DNA from: Takakia lepidozioides
Lineage: Eukaryota; Streptophyta; Takakiopsida; Takakiales; Takakiaceae
NCBI GenBank assembly: GCA_030704615.1
Contig: CM060733.1
Span: 14,880,001-14,944,000, forward strand
Length of the DNA stretch: 64,000 bases
Direction: 5' to 3'
The position numbers and the translations under genes were made by a program. Under the pieces are notes generated by a model that was not told the origin of the DNA, searched no databases, and saw nothing but the letters and a program-made list of their open reading frames with translations. Position 1 is the first letter of the stretch; each line of letters begins with the position of its first letter. Below, in pieces: positions 1-12,225 of the stretch.

Positions 1-3000
1 ATTAGACGCACCCGCAAAATTATGCTCGTTATTTTTAGTAAAATATTTTTTATTCAAAATTTATAACGTTAAAAAAAAACTCTTTTATGTATTTTAACTT
101 GAAAAAATTTCTGCAATTTCCAAATGCTGACGGTCGCACTAATTTTTCCTTAAAAAAATAGAAGCGACTGCCAAAATTTGGCCGTCACATCTACTTTTGT
201 TTTAATATTGATTTTAGAATTTACTTGTAATCGTTAATTTTTTGACGATTGCATATTTTTTATTTTTATTATTTACACCGCGTCGTAATTTCTGGCTGTC
301 GCAAGCGTCCGGTCCTACGCGACCTACCGTGACGTTCCTCACCTTGGATGCAGTATCTTAGTGCACTGCACCGTCCTGTTGATGCATTAAAGGTAGTGTA
401 TTGCACATTTCGTGGATGTTGTATATGAAGTGGAGAAAAGAGCCTAAGAGGATAAATTGTTTCAAGGTCACTGATTACTAACATGATACGATGTTGTTTT
501 TATTGCCGATAAAAAATTTACATCCTGGGATTGTCTGGAGGTTTCTGCACTGCCATTCAGTGGACCTGGACTGCCTAAAGGAGCATTAGTAAACTACCAA
601 ACTCCACCACACGGAAAGATAAGAGATTTCAATATGTTCTCACAGCCTCCGTCTACAAAGTGAGCAAGATGCATTCATTTACAGCCACGTATCGATGCAA
701 TCGTTGTGGAAACCCCAGTCCAGCTATTATTATCATCATCCTCTACCACCTGTGAACTCTTCCTCTTCGTTATCTTTGTATTTGTCGTCGTCCTCTTCTT
801 CCTCTTTGTTTTATATCAATGAACCCCCAATCGTCAAAGCGGATCCAACTCTCCAACTCTCCAACTCTCCAGGTCTAGCCAATTCCTTCCCTGTTGCATG
901 AGGGGAACATCCATCCTCGTCATCCTTATTGTTTGAATCAGAGTCTATGTCTATGAGTCAGGAACATCCCAACAGCCAAATGACATGGACATAGACTCTG
1001 ACTCAGGCGAGAAGGATGACGAAGAAGGATGTTTCCCTCAGGTCAACATGACGGAATTAGCCAGACCTGGAGGGTTGGCCAGCTTAGATCATTTGGTCAT
1101 GAGAAGTCAACTCAGACAGGATGCTTTTTTTTTTTTTTTTTTTGTGTCGAACGTCTCTATCAAGTTCAAGGTTGCAATGAGATTTGAGGAGTTGGGTGTT
1201 TGTTTTGTTAGCTTTTAGACTCAAGAAGATTTATGCAGATTTCCAAGAATTGTCAGCCCACATTTCCCATGCGGTCATCTTGCGTCTTCTTGAAAATGTT
1301 GCAACGGAAAGAAGAAGGGTAGGACAAAGTGGGGGTGTACAAAATCCAGCGAGGAGAGACAATTACAGTCGACATGGGCGACCTCAAGTATTTCTACACA
1401 ATGGATGAAGAGGAGCAATGAGCAGTGGTTTTGTGCCATATATTGTTAGGTTTCGTGTACAGGCTGGTGTTGAAGACCTGACACCACACAAGAAGCCGCT
1501 ATTAAGGGGAGGGTGTTGTGGATTGGGGTACCATGTAGATATGGGAGATGGATGGGTACAAAAGTTTCTGAAACTCATCCCAGAAAGTATGAGGGGGCAT
1601 AATAGTGGTAGACCCCTCTAAGGGGATTTTGGAGGATGAGGTCCGCATCTATGCAGATTGATGTGGGTTAGAGCTTTCAGACTTTCCTACTTTCAGTAAA
1701 GACCTGGTGTGATGAATTTCATGCACAGGGTCATAGTATTTCCCAGCCTCTCATTTTGTGCCTCCATATTGCGGATTGTGGATATATTTGTGAAAAAATT
1801 TAAAAGTAAAAAAAATGTCACTTTGGATGCCACGTCGTTTTACTTGGTTTTATTTTTAATGCAGGCGACTGCAATATCGGCGGCTCGACAAATTTTTTTT
1901 AATAACAAAGCGTGTTTGTTGACGACCTCCTGCACCTGTCACAACGACACAAATCTTTAGATATGACAGATGAATATAATCACTTTATTCGTAGAGGTGG
2001 TAGGGAGGGTGCCGCCGATAATTCATGGTATAAAGAATGAGGTCGTGTTTTTGGGACCTTCCCTATTGGAAGGTGATGCAACCTGGATATTGCATTTTGT
2101 TACCATCAATTCATTAGGATTTTTTCTGCTACTTATATATGTCCACATGTGTTGTTTGTTTGATTTTACATGAGAATGTATACATGTGTACTTGCAGGGC
2201 CTACCAATACGACATACATTGGCTCCTATGCATTGCGAAAATAACCTATGTGAGAATGTCATCAGAACTATTTTTGAAAATAACGACACCGGACAAAGTA
2301 CGAATCAAACCACATCTATGGCTTCAACACCGTCAAACACCCAGAGATCCTGAGAAGATGATAATGCCTCATGCATCATATGGGTTTTTTCGTGATGAAC
2401 TGAATACTTTCATATCGACATTGCGGACATTGAAAATACACATAAGATGCATTAGAGCTTAATGAAGTCCTGAACCCATTGCTTCTCCAATGAGATATGA
2501 TATCCCCAGTCCACAGACCCTTCGCCATCAAACCTTGATGACACGTGCTTGTATGTTCTGAGTATGATGCGATCCACAACTCCAAGGTAGATATGCCACA
2601 AAATAAACTGTCATCTGCTCGTCATCATCCATAGTGTAGGCATACTCCAAGCCACCCAGCTCAACGGTAATACAACGGGTCTGTCCTTAATATGATACTT
2701 CCACGCACGTCTTGCCCTTAGTAGGAGTCTATCTTCGACTGTGTGGTCAACTCTAGGAGCGACATTATGCGCCTCAGCCAATTTTCAGAAAAATATGTGC
2801 TAAGATGTAGGGACTTTCGGATCTCCCTAAATTGAGGGAAGGTGTGGTCACGATCTTGTGTATTTTGAGCAAAAAAATTTCTCCTTTTTTTTGATGTAAT
2901 GACTCACTTTGTCGTCCATTTAGTAGACGAGATAGATATGTGTAGGTCAGTAAATGCTAGATGGTGATACCCAATGAACTGATATTACATAAAAAACCTT

Positions 3001-4451
3001 AAGGACTATGTTCGTAACAAGACAAGACCCAAATGAGGTTGGACTTCCGAATACACCATAGACGAAACCTCGGGTTTTTGTACCGAGTCCATTATGCAAT
3101 ACCAACATACACATCGTCGTGTATGGGATCAAAATGAGGATAATAGCATTACTGGGGAGGTGTTGGAGGGCCATGCATCGAGAAAGCCTCTTTTCACTGT
3201 CATGGAAGATGCAGCCTACACATTTATACTTCATAATTTAGTTAAGATTGCTCTATATTTGCGGTACGTCGTTTCTTGGAGGTTTTGTTTGTGTGATATA
3301 AACATTTGCTGAGTGTGGTAGTGGCTGTGGAAACTTCTTGGTGGCTAAGATCCGATTTTGGGAATGACATGTTATAATGACAGAGAATATGAGATCGAGA
3401 GAGCCAGCATTACTTGCAAAGAGACAAGCATTTTTAGAAGACCATCATGGAGATAATCGGCGCGGTAGACATGTGAAGTATCCGTTGCACCCTTTATTAC
3501 CAATATCCTTTGAGGAGTGGTGTAGATTGCTAATAGTACATTTTTTATTATTATTTTCGATAGTTTTTTATCTGGAGGCAAGCGGTTTAAATCAATATTA
3601 ACGGTCGCAACATTTTATGAATGCATATTGGCGTTTGCATGTTTCATCTATTTTTTTTTTAAATTTATTTGTGTGATCGCCAATAATGACTTGTTTTTCT
3701 CTTTTTAAAAAATATTTGCGATCGCCAATAGACCACCAATATTGGCGGTCGTATGTTTTTTCATTATTTTTAAAATACGTACGATTTGACAAGCTTGAAA
3801 GTTACACGCATTAAAGAAAAAAAAAAAACAAACAAACGTGACTATCGTATATTTTTGTAAAAAAAATATCTGTGATTGTGGGCGTACGCATTAAGAAAGA
3901 AACACTTTAAGGTTTAGTTTTTTCGTTTTGGTTTGTTTTTGGTTAGTTTTTAATTAATTTTAGTTTTTATATTTTATTTTTTCTTATTTCCTTGTGATCG
4001 TCAATACTGGCGGTCGCATGCTTTTTCATTATTTAAAAACTCGTGCGACTGCCAATTTATTTTTTCTGTTTTTGTTTCCATCTAAAGTATGTCTGCTACC
4101 GCAAATATTGGCCGTCTTACGCTTTTTTATTTTTCTGAAAATGCGTGCGACCGCCAATATTTACAATTGCATGCATTAAAAAAATTGAAATTTACGGACC
4201 GTCAATATTGGCGGTCCCATATATATGTGTTCTTAGTTTCAAAAAACAGTAAAAGTTTATCCACGTGGTCAGTCTACCTGGGGGGTCATCTCGGTATCCA
4301 GGATAAATAATCAAGATTAAAGATAAAAATAAAAAATTAATTACACATATGAGACTTATATGATGACATTACCAAAACATGCCTATAGTAAGCTAGGGGA
4401 GACCTTCATAGTTATACGTTCTCAAAATATCAGTAGTAGTTTATTACAAAC
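1..4451. other. AT-rich gene-free region with palindromic motif repeats
   Basis: No reading frame here resembles a known protein; the longest uninterrupted frames are about 60-110 codons and look like chance. The sequence is AT-rich at both ends (about 1-260 and 3540-4350) and more mixed in the middle. The ends carry repeated short motifs of the type GCGACxGCCAAT and ATTGGCGGTCGCA in both orientations (listed separately). The layout, with subterminal motif clusters flanking about 3 kb of degraded sequence, resembles a decayed DNA transposon, but I could not find terminal inverted repeats or a transposase. Confidence 0.5.
3601..4220. repeat. Cluster of palindromic GGCGGTC/GACCGCC motifs
   Basis: At least eight copies of a half-palindrome occur in 620 bp, in both orientations. 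They lie at about 3601-3640, 3673-3690, 3717-3755, 3993-4020, 4043-4055, 4093-4122, 4144-4172 and 4194-4220. The best full palindromes have the core CCAATATTGG flanked by GACCG and CGGTC. Further copies lie at 126-139, 164-189 and 1865-1887, and a half site lies far away at 56613-56626. Dense short direct and inverted subterminal repeats are known from CACTA-type transposons; that assignment is inference. Confidence 0.6.
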
Positions 4452-4951
4452 NNNNNNNNNNNNNNNNNNNNNNNNNNNNNNNNNNNNNNNNNNNNNNNNN
4501 NNNNNNNNNNNNNNNNNNNNNNNNNNNNNNNNNNNNNNNNNNNNNNNNNNNNNNNNNNNNNNNNNNNNNNNNNNNNNNNNNNNNNNNNNNNNNNNNNNNN
4601 NNNNNNNNNNNNNNNNNNNNNNNNNNNNNNNNNNNNNNNNNNNNNNNNNNNNNNNNNNNNNNNNNNNNNNNNNNNNNNNNNNNNNNNNNNNNNNNNNNNN
4701 NNNNNNNNNNNNNNNNNNNNNNNNNNNNNNNNNNNNNNNNNNNNNNNNNNNNNNNNNNNNNNNNNNNNNNNNNNNNNNNNNNNNNNNNNNNNNNNNNNNN
4801 NNNNNNNNNNNNNNNNNNNNNNNNNNNNNNNNNNNNNNNNNNNNNNNNNNNNNNNNNNNNNNNNNNNNNNNNNNNNNNNNNNNNNNNNNNNNNNNNNNNN
4901 NNNNNNNNNNNNNNNNNNNNNNNNNNNNNNNNNNNNNNNNNNNNNNNNNNN
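4452..4951. other. Assembly gap (500 N)
   Basis: The run of N is exactly 500 bases, a size commonly used as a placeholder for a gap of unknown length. Any open frame reported across it is artificial. The sequence changes character across the gap: AT-rich on the left, GC-richer repeat sequence on the right. Confidence 0.98.
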
Positions 4952-5439
4952 CCGAATCAGAACCTTCCGTGGAGACACAGGAGGTGAAGGTGGCCTAAAC
5001 CGCACACCTCGGCTCGGTACCCACTAGGATCACTAGTGCTCGAAACCGGCACTGTCCCCAGCAACTAGGGCACCTCCTGTGACACTCAACCGGTCATGAA
5101 CATGTCCCTAACCCCTCTTCACAAGGTAACCGGGTCGAGAACCTGTTGCGGCTTATGGTGTGGATATTACAAAGTCCTAACATAGCCTACACCTGTACCT
5201 GCATCCACCACAAGCACTCCTATGGTTGGATGCGTCATCAACCCAACCTCACCACAGAGAAACAATGAGTCTGGCTGGTCATCACCCCAGTCTCACCATC
5301 GACATCATTGCTCTAGGACTGGCCGGTGATCAAATCCGGACCAATCACTATTAAAAACAAGCGCCCACACAACACTATCATGGCGCACAGTCAAGCATGC
5401 AGGTATGGAGGGATCCAAACACAAGAAATCAGATCGAAA
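4952..5439. other. Unassigned repeat-like sequence right of the gap
   Basis: A short open frame enters from the gap and stops at 4996-4998. The remainder has no recognisable gene. It may be the tail of a retroelement whose body lies in the gap, but no diagnostic domain is visible. Confidence 0.3.
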
Positions 5440-5620
5440 AACTCCCCACACCAAAAACAACTCCACGTGTTGCTCCTGCAGGACACCCAGCCCAAACCCA
5501 GACTGACTATTGCTTCTTGTCTCCACCTACGGAAAGGTCTTGGCCTAATGAGAGGGTGGAAACTACGAGGAAGAGAAGCTAAAGCAATGCCTAACCCAGC
5601 ATGCTCTCATCCAACACTCT
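5440..5620 (+). repeat. Diverged duplicated segment, copy A
   Basis: This stretch aligns with 8986-9160. It starts at an AACTCCCCACACCAAAAA-like block and continues through CCACCTACGGAAAGG and an ending of the type CCCAGCATGCTxTCATCCxAC. The copies are clearly related but carry many substitutions and small indels. They are about 3.5 kb apart in the same orientation. This could be a remnant of LTRs or of tandem insertions; no LTR ends or primer-binding site were identified. Confidence 0.65.
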
Positions 5621-5799
5621 GGACTTCTCTCTATCCTCACTTGCATGACCATGGGAATATCATGAGATACTCCTCAAAACCGCCCTCCACGAGCTTCAAA
5701 ATTCGGCCTTCCAGACCACATGCCAGTCCTTAGGCAGTCCACCCGTGCCTGCACGCGTAAGCACAGGCCGTCCACAGGTCAACACGGGCCACCATAGAC

Positions 5800-7320
5800 C
5801 AGCACAGGCCCACAACAGCTCACTGGTCACAGCCGTTCACAGTCCCACAGGCACTGGGCACAGCCTGTCGCAGCCCCTCCACAGCCTGTCACAGCCTCAA
5901 AGGCAAAGGCACGGCCTGTCACAGCACCTCACAGCCCTCACAGCCCCAAAGGCCCATGGGAACGCCTGTCACAGCCCCCACAGCCCGGTCACGCAAAGGC
6001 CTCAGGCACGGCCTGTCACAGCCCCCTCACAGCCCCACAGCCTCAAAGGCCTCAGGCCACGGCCTGTCCAGCCCTCACAGCCGTCACAGCCCCAAAGGCC
6101 ATGGGCACGGCCTGTCACAGCCCTCACAGCCGTCACAGCCCCAAAGGCCTCAGGCACGGCCTGTCACAGCCCCTCACAGCCAGTCACAGCCCTCACAGGG
6201 GCACGGGCACAGCCTGTCACAGCCAGCACAGCCCATCACAGCCTGTCACAGCTTGCCACAGCCCATCACAGCCAGTCACAGCCTCAAAGGCCTAGGGCAC
6301 GGCCTGTCACAGCCCCTCACACCCCTCACAGCCTCAAAGGCCTCAGGCACGGCCTGTCACAGCCCGTCACAGCCCGTCACAGCCCCAAAGGCCATGGGCA
6401 CGGCCTGTCACAGCCCGTCACAGCCCGTCACAGCCCCAAAGGCCCCAGGCACGGCCTGTCACAGCCCCTCACAGCCCGTCACAGCCCCAAAGGCCATGGG
6501 CACAGCCTGTCACAGCCTGACACAGCCGTCACAGCCCCAGGGCACAGGGCACAGCCTGTCACAGCCCATCACAGCCGTCACAGCTTGCCACAGCCTGTCA
6601 CAGCCCGTCAAAGCCCCACAGGCCAGGGGCACAGCCCGTCACAGCCCGTCACAGCTCGCCACAGCCTGACACAGCCCGTCACAGCCCCACAGGGCACAGG
6701 GCACAGCCATGTCACAGCCCCTCACAGCCCGTCACAGCCCCCAAGGCCTCAGGCACGGCCTGTCACAGCCCGTCACAGCCCCAAAGGCCACTGGGCACAG
6801 CCTGTCACAGCCTGACACAGCCCGTCACAGCCCCACAGGGCACAGGGCACAGCCTGTCACAGCCCATCACAGCCCATCACAGCCTGTCACAGCTTGCCAC
6901 AGCCTGTCACAGCCCGTCACAGCCCCCGAGGCCACTGGGCCACAGCCTGTCACAGCCCGTCACAGCCCCACAGGCCTCAGGGCACAGCCTGTCACAGCCC
7001 TGCACAGCCCGTCACAGCTCGCCACAGCCTGACACAGCCCGTCCACAGCCCACAGGGCACAGGGCACAGCCTGTCACAGCCCATCACAGCCCATCACAGC
7101 CTGTCACAGCCCGTCACAGCCCCAGAGGCCACTGGGCACAGCCTGTCACAGCCCGTCACAGCCCCAAAGGCCATGGGCACGGCCTGTCACAGCCCCTCAC
7201 AGCCCGTTCACAGCCCCAAAGGCCATGGGCACAGCCTGTCACAGCTCGCCACAGCCTGTCACAGCCCGTCACAGCCCCATAGGCCTCAGGGCACAGCCTG
7301 TCACAGCCCCGCACAGCCGC
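5800..7320 (+). repeat. GC-rich minisatellite with a TCACAGCC core
   Basis: About 1.5 kb is built from a roughly 10-base core of the form TCACAGCCCG (variants CT, AT, TG). The cores are grouped into longer units separated by a spacer such as CCAAAGGCCATGGGCACGG. Because the core is not a multiple of three and lacks stop codons, long frames are open in more than one phase. The longest, 5745-6815, would encode a His/Ser/Gln/Pro-rich repeat and should not be taken as a gene. The array ends abruptly near 7320. Copy B of the flanking duplication (8986 onward) lacks the array, so it may have expanded inside copy A. Confidence 0.9.
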
Positions 7321-8985
7321 TCTGGCAGTTTAGCCATTTCTCCAAGGGGTTTAGCCACGCCAAGCTAGGGTTTGTGTCTCTTGGACTCTAGGCTTCTTTC
7401 CACCGAGCTATGGTGGCTGTGAGGAAATCAGCAAGGTATCCTTGCTCTTTCGGCTCCCACACACCACCATAGTAGCCCTAAGCCATGAGGTGGTTGCCAC
7501 AAACCAAGCCTTCTTTCTCACTTAGCCTCCCCAAACACGCCACTAAACTCAATGGCAAACAACCAAGCCCTGCTGGTTCCCAGCCCTTGTGAGCACTCAT
7601 TCAAGCACTCTCATTGGCCATAACATCTGTCTTAGAGCCCATTCCAGCCCTCTACACCTGTTGCTTCAAGAGTTGCGCTCCCTTCAAGCTTGAAGTTGAA
7701 ACCCCAACTCACATAGGCCCTACAAGTGCTTTTCTTTCACTCCAAGTGGAAACCAGCCCCTTCCTTCCTTCCTTGCACTCCCACACCTAAAAGTGCAAGC
7801 CTTCACCAGGCTGATAGCATGCTCCACACATACATTGCCCTCACATAAGGGAAGTCAGCCCTTCCCTCTTCCTTGCTTGCCCTCCAAGCTTGAAGATGGA
7901 AGCTTCAATGAGCTGAATACATGCTCCACACATGCAACCTCTTCACACAAGAGATATCAGCCCCCTATCTTGGCTCCTTGGCTCCTTGATGCTCTCTAAG
8001 ACAAGACTAAGCACTCCACAGCCTTTGCCAAGCTCCTGAAACCCTAAGGCTTACATTTCCAGCCACAAGACAATTCTCTTGTGGTGCAAGAGCTCTTCTT
8101 CCGAGCTCTGAAACCCTAGGTGCACATTCCATGGCCTTGCCGCACCTCTTAGCTCCTGTTCCAGCCCTGCTCTTGCCATGACAAGAGCCCTCTCAATGCT
8201 GAAGCTCGAGATTGAAACCCAATCTCACCATACTCCACAAAGTGCATTGATTTGCCCCAAGTCAAATCAGCCCTTTCGCTTGGTCTTGCAATCCTTCACA
8301 CAATGAAAGCTCGCATTCCCAAGTCCAGTTCTCAGCTTTGCCACCAAAGCCACTATAACCTGCTCTTGACTGGTCCTCTTCCCAATCGTGCTTGCTCATG
8401 CATGTACACAATCTGGAACCATCAAGGTGCTCTGGAATTACCTGCAGCATGGTGCTTTCATCTCTGAAGCTGAAGATCGAATGCCAAGGTCTACCACCTC
8501 GTAACCCACATCGCCTCCGCTTCTAACAACTAAGAGCTCCACGGTGCTCCTTGCATAACAACTTGGTTTCTCTCATTCTCAAGCAAAAACCACAAGTGCT
8601 ACAACTAACTCGTATCTGGCACTCACAGATACGAGCTAATCTTTCTCGAGTGATAAAGAAGGAGAATACAAGCACAAGCTCATGCGAGCTCACAAAGCTG
8701 AAGCATAAACTCATGCATATATAACCTCATCACTCAAATACAAGTCAAGCCAAGTGCACCCCACGCCATGGGGAATCCACACTATGGCACCATAGCTAGG
8801 CGCGGTGAGGCTCAACTCGAGAAAGATGAGCCTCCCGCGCTTGCCGTGAAGATAACCACTCCAGGGCCTAAATCTGCCTTGACCCCTGGATTGACACTTG
8901 GGCCAATCCCAAATGTCAATATGTAAAAGATAGCTATTTCCTAGCTAGTTTCACACTAGTGGTAAAATAACTTGACAAAGACAAC
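7321..8985. other. Gene-free repeat-like sequence
   Basis: No coding region was recognised. The sequence is C/T-rich on the plus strand, with recurring phrases such as AAGCTTGAAG and GCATGCTCCACACAT. Similar phrases recur more loosely at 9780-10700, so this stretch and the next appear to be two old copies of one repeat. It contains the 113-bp dispersed repeat at 8757-8869. Confidence 0.5.
8757..8869 (+). repeat. 113-bp dispersed repeat, copy 1
   Basis: This segment matches 38976-39088 over its full length with about four mismatches in the same orientation, including the blocks CATAGCTAGGCGCGGTGAGG and GAGCCTCCCGCGCTTGCCGT. The high identity contrasts with the strong divergence of the surrounding duplicated sequence. 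It is probably part of a recently active or conserved mobile element, perhaps an LTR fragment. Type unknown. Confidence 0.85.
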
Positions 8986-9160
8986 AACTCCCCCACACCA
9001 AAAATACTCCATAGTGTCGCTCCTACAATGACACCCCAGCCCAAACCCATACTGACTCTTGCCTCCACCTACGGAAAGGTTTTGGCCTACAGAGAGGATG
9101 AAAGACTACAAAGAAGAGAGACTAAACCAACTCCTAATCCCAGCATGCTGTCATCCCACT
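8986..9160 (+). repeat. Diverged duplicated segment, copy B
   Basis: Partner of 5440-5620 in the same orientation. Downstream sequence to about 10960 loosely resembles 7640-8960, suggesting that the duplication is longer than the clearly alignable part. No protein domain was seen. Confidence 0.65.
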
Positions 9161-11444
9161 ACCCTATCTCCACACTATCTTGCTGGTCTCTCAAATAACT
9201 CTCCAGGAGCCCTCAAGATGTCTATCAAACAATCTCACTAAGGCTCCCAATCCTTGCACAATGGGACTCCAAAATAGTATACCAAGGCCCCAAGAGCCTG
9301 CCAAAACTTGGTCCTCGAGGACCCCAAATAGTCCTCCAAAGAACTCCAAATAGTCCTTACCCCAATGTGCAACCAAAAGTGGTCCAACTCAACTTGCAAG
9401 TCATTGTCCACCAAATCAATCCCCCTTCTAGTCCTTGGGATTTGATTGCAAACTACCATATCTCCATTGCCGAACAATCATGCATTTGTCTCCTCATCAC
9501 TTGACAATTGCTCCAAATCAACACAAATTATCTCAATGTGTAGGAGCAATGCTTGTCACTTACAATAATGATCCCAAACAATCCGCCTTGGATCCCACTC
9601 TCACGCCATATGCCTCATTTGGGGTCTTGCACCAATCCATCATCCATGTGCTCCCTTTGGTCATTTGAATGCATGTTCCATGACCTCTTAGCCTATGTGT
9701 TGCTCTCCTTCATCATAACATGAATCAACACCTCTCCACTTCACACACAAATGGATCTCAAGGCCTTCACCTCTTGCTAGTTCAAGAGCTTCCATTCTCA
9801 AACTTGAACTTACAAACTCAAGAAAGCATGCTCCATACATGAACCACTTGCTTGGTCAACTATCCACCACAAAGCTCGCACTACCAAGAGCATGAATAGC
9901 CAAGTATTGCCTCCCCCTCTTGTCACATTATATAGTTAGGGTGAAGCTATGCATACATTGAATGATGATTTCCCTTCAAGGATTTCCCACCATATGTTCT
10001 CCAAGCCCTTCCAATGGCGCCCTAAGCTTGGCTCCACACCACCATGATTGGAAGATTTCTTCACATGCTCCCTTTCAAAACATCTTGAGCTTCTTAGTGC
10101 TCTCCGAGTGCTTGCCTATGTTGTCTTCAAGCCCAAGCATATGTAGCTCCTTGACTTCTCTTCCACAACATCCACACTTTGAACTTGCTTAACTCTAGCT
10201 TGATAGTGAAATGAGCACTAATAAGCCTTTAGTCACTCTCCACAAGCCATGGCACACACCATTGACTCCATAATGCATACAAATGATTCTCAAACCCTAG
10301 AATCCATGCTTCCACACACACAAGACTTCATCCTTGCAATCTTTGCAAAATCTTGTGACTCAAGAGCTTTCTTCTCAAGCTCTCCAACTCCTTGGTGCAT
10401 GCAACACCCGAGTACCCTTCCTTGCAACCCCTTGCAACCCTTGTGATACAAGAGCTAAATTCTCCTAGCTTTCAACATCTTTAACGTACAAGTGCAAAAC
10501 TAATTCTTACACTTCGCACTCACAAGCATAAGGTGATCTTCTTGTAGTGATAAGAGATGAGAAATGAGGAAAGTGGAAAACAATGAAAGCTCTCAAGCAT
10601 GAAGCGATCACACTAAGAACAAGCCGTAATCATTCCAAGTGAAATCTACTCTATCACATAAACTAAGTCAAGCCAAGGGCACCTTTGCTTAAGGAATCCA
10701 CCCTACAAAAGCCCTCAACACACTCCCTCTCAATACCTAGAGCTATGGAGGTGGGAGATGCTCATGGAAGCTCAACTACAAGAAGATGAGCCCTCCTCAG
10801 CACTCACAAGGGGGAAACCCTTTTTTCATGTCCCAAGTGAGGCTTGACACCTCACTTGGCATATGAGACCAAATGAAATCCCAACACACAAAATACAAAT
10901 ATAAATATCCAAAATGTCCTAGTTAACTAGAAGTAAGTAATTCTAGTTAACCATGACTGAAACTATGACAAATCGAAGCCCAAGTGTAATTTCTTATGTA
11001 TCGAGGCCCATGTGCGACCTCTAGTGTAGCCTATGCCGTTGGCCCATGTGTGAAGAATTGAAATCTAAGCCCAAGTGCAATCTTCTATTCATGTATCCAA
11101 GTGCATCTCCCATGTGCAGGCCCAAGTGTCCAATGTCATTTAAGTCCAAGACAATCCCATTTGATCATTTAATTTTTCAGAGAGCCTACGACCAGATTTG
11201 AACCAGAGACCTTCCCTTGATATCTCTCCCGTCCAGGCTCCAACCATTGTCCAGGAATGCCCACTTTGCCATTTTTGCTATTTTTGTGAATTTCCAGCGA
11301 CCAAAAGTACTTGGAATTCCACATCTCCCACACCGCAGGTCCAAAAATCATGAGACCAAGCCCCTGCACCCCTCCTCATCGAGGGCTTTCCAAACAGACC
11401 AGGCACTAGGTCTAGGGCCTCGCGGTTTGGGACATCTCACCGCG
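9161..11444. other. Gene-free repeat-derived region
   Basis: No coding region was recognised. From about 10970 to 11150 there are several loose repeats of the phrase GCCCAAGTG or GCCCATGTG. The rest is low-GC, C/T-biased sequence continuing the copy B repeat. Confidence 0.45.
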
Positions 11445-11445
11445 A

Positions 11446-11526
11446 CAAAACAAACAAACAAACAAATTAACATACATACATACAAACAAACAAATTAACA
11501 TACATACATACAAACAAACAAACAAA
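11446..11526 (+). repeat. AAAC / ATAC microsatellite
   Basis: Runs of CAAA and CATA alternate. A block of about 31 bases, AAACAAACAAATTAACATAC plus ATACATAC, occurs twice in tandem. Confidence 0.9.
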
Positions 11527-11544
11527 TCGTCTTAATTCATATAT

Positions 11545-11760
11545 TGATAGTGCACTATGTCACCCAAATCACTCTAGGGTCAAATCCTACTACCATGACG
11601 GGTGTGATATGTTGTTCTCCTCCTTCCCTTGGGCGGTGTCCCATTCGGACGCCTTCATGGCGAGGTCATTGTGAAAGAGGTTATTCCTCTCACTATGAAG
11701 GGGCCTGATTTGTGAGCTGTCGCCCCAAATGTTCCCATAAAAAAAGAAAAAAAAAGAAAA
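11545..11760 (+). mobile_element. tRNA-derived SINE, family 1, copy 1
   Basis: This copy has the same body as the copies at 26411 and 51482. It starts with a degraded A-box-like region (GATAGTGCACT) and has a B-box-like GGGTCAAATCC near 11578. It then runs through GGGCGGTGTCCCATTC and GTGAAAGAGGTTATTCCTCTC to the tail block GGGGCCTGATTTGTGAGCTG, followed by an A-rich end. A polymerase III internal promoter plus an A-rich tail is the usual SINE structure. The left end is the most degraded of the three copies. Confidence 0.8.
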
Positions 11761-12069
11761 AATTGAAACTTTGAGGTCGGGAGCATTTTTTTTGTTTTTC
11801 TCGAGAAAATGGATTCCATTAATGAGTAATTTTCAACCTAAGTAGATAGATACCCCTCTATTTTTTCATCCACTTTCATCCATGGAAGTTATTCTGTGGA
11901 TGAAATTGGCTGCGACCCTATTCAGGTGCGCCGGCCTTTAGGGGTTAAAAAGAAAAGTAAAAAAGAGAAATGTGGGAGTGGAAAAGTGAGAATAACCACC
12001 CACCGGTAATCAAGCCCCCTCTACTTATACTCATTCGTCCATCTGTTTATATCTACTAATAGACAACCA

Positions 12070-12225
12070 AATTGTAGCCGAGTGATAAAGGGCACATACC
12101 ACCTCGGAAGTGGTGGTGGGTTCAATTCAATCCACTGTTTGGTGTCACAAAGGAGTCCACTTTCGCCCTGGATGGCAGTAGCCCTTGGGGGTCTTGGCGT
12201 CGTTATCATTATTATTAATTCTCTA
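12070..12225 (+). mobile_element. Second tRNA-derived SINE-like element
   Basis: The sequence TGTAGCCGAGTGATAAAGGG resembles a tRNA A box. About 40 bases later, GTGGGTTCAATTCAATCC resembles a B box with a short insertion. The body differs from SINE family 1 and ends near 12215 in an ATTATTATTAATT-like tail. With only one copy in the window, the family status is inference. The box spacing is tRNA-like, but the sequence does not fold as an intact tRNA by eye. Confidence 0.5.

Noticed and set aside
4360-5005. Open frames of about 190-212 codons across the N run on both strands
   Set aside because: They consist almost entirely of undefined residues from the assembly gap.
5800-7320. CRISPR-like array
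   Set aside because: The units are contiguous and degenerate with no unique spacers, and the genome is eukaryotic.
5745-7391. Long His/Ser/Gln/Pro-rich repeat protein
   Set aside because: The frames follow from a stop-free 10-base tandem core and are open in several phases; there is no non-repeat domain or convincing start context.
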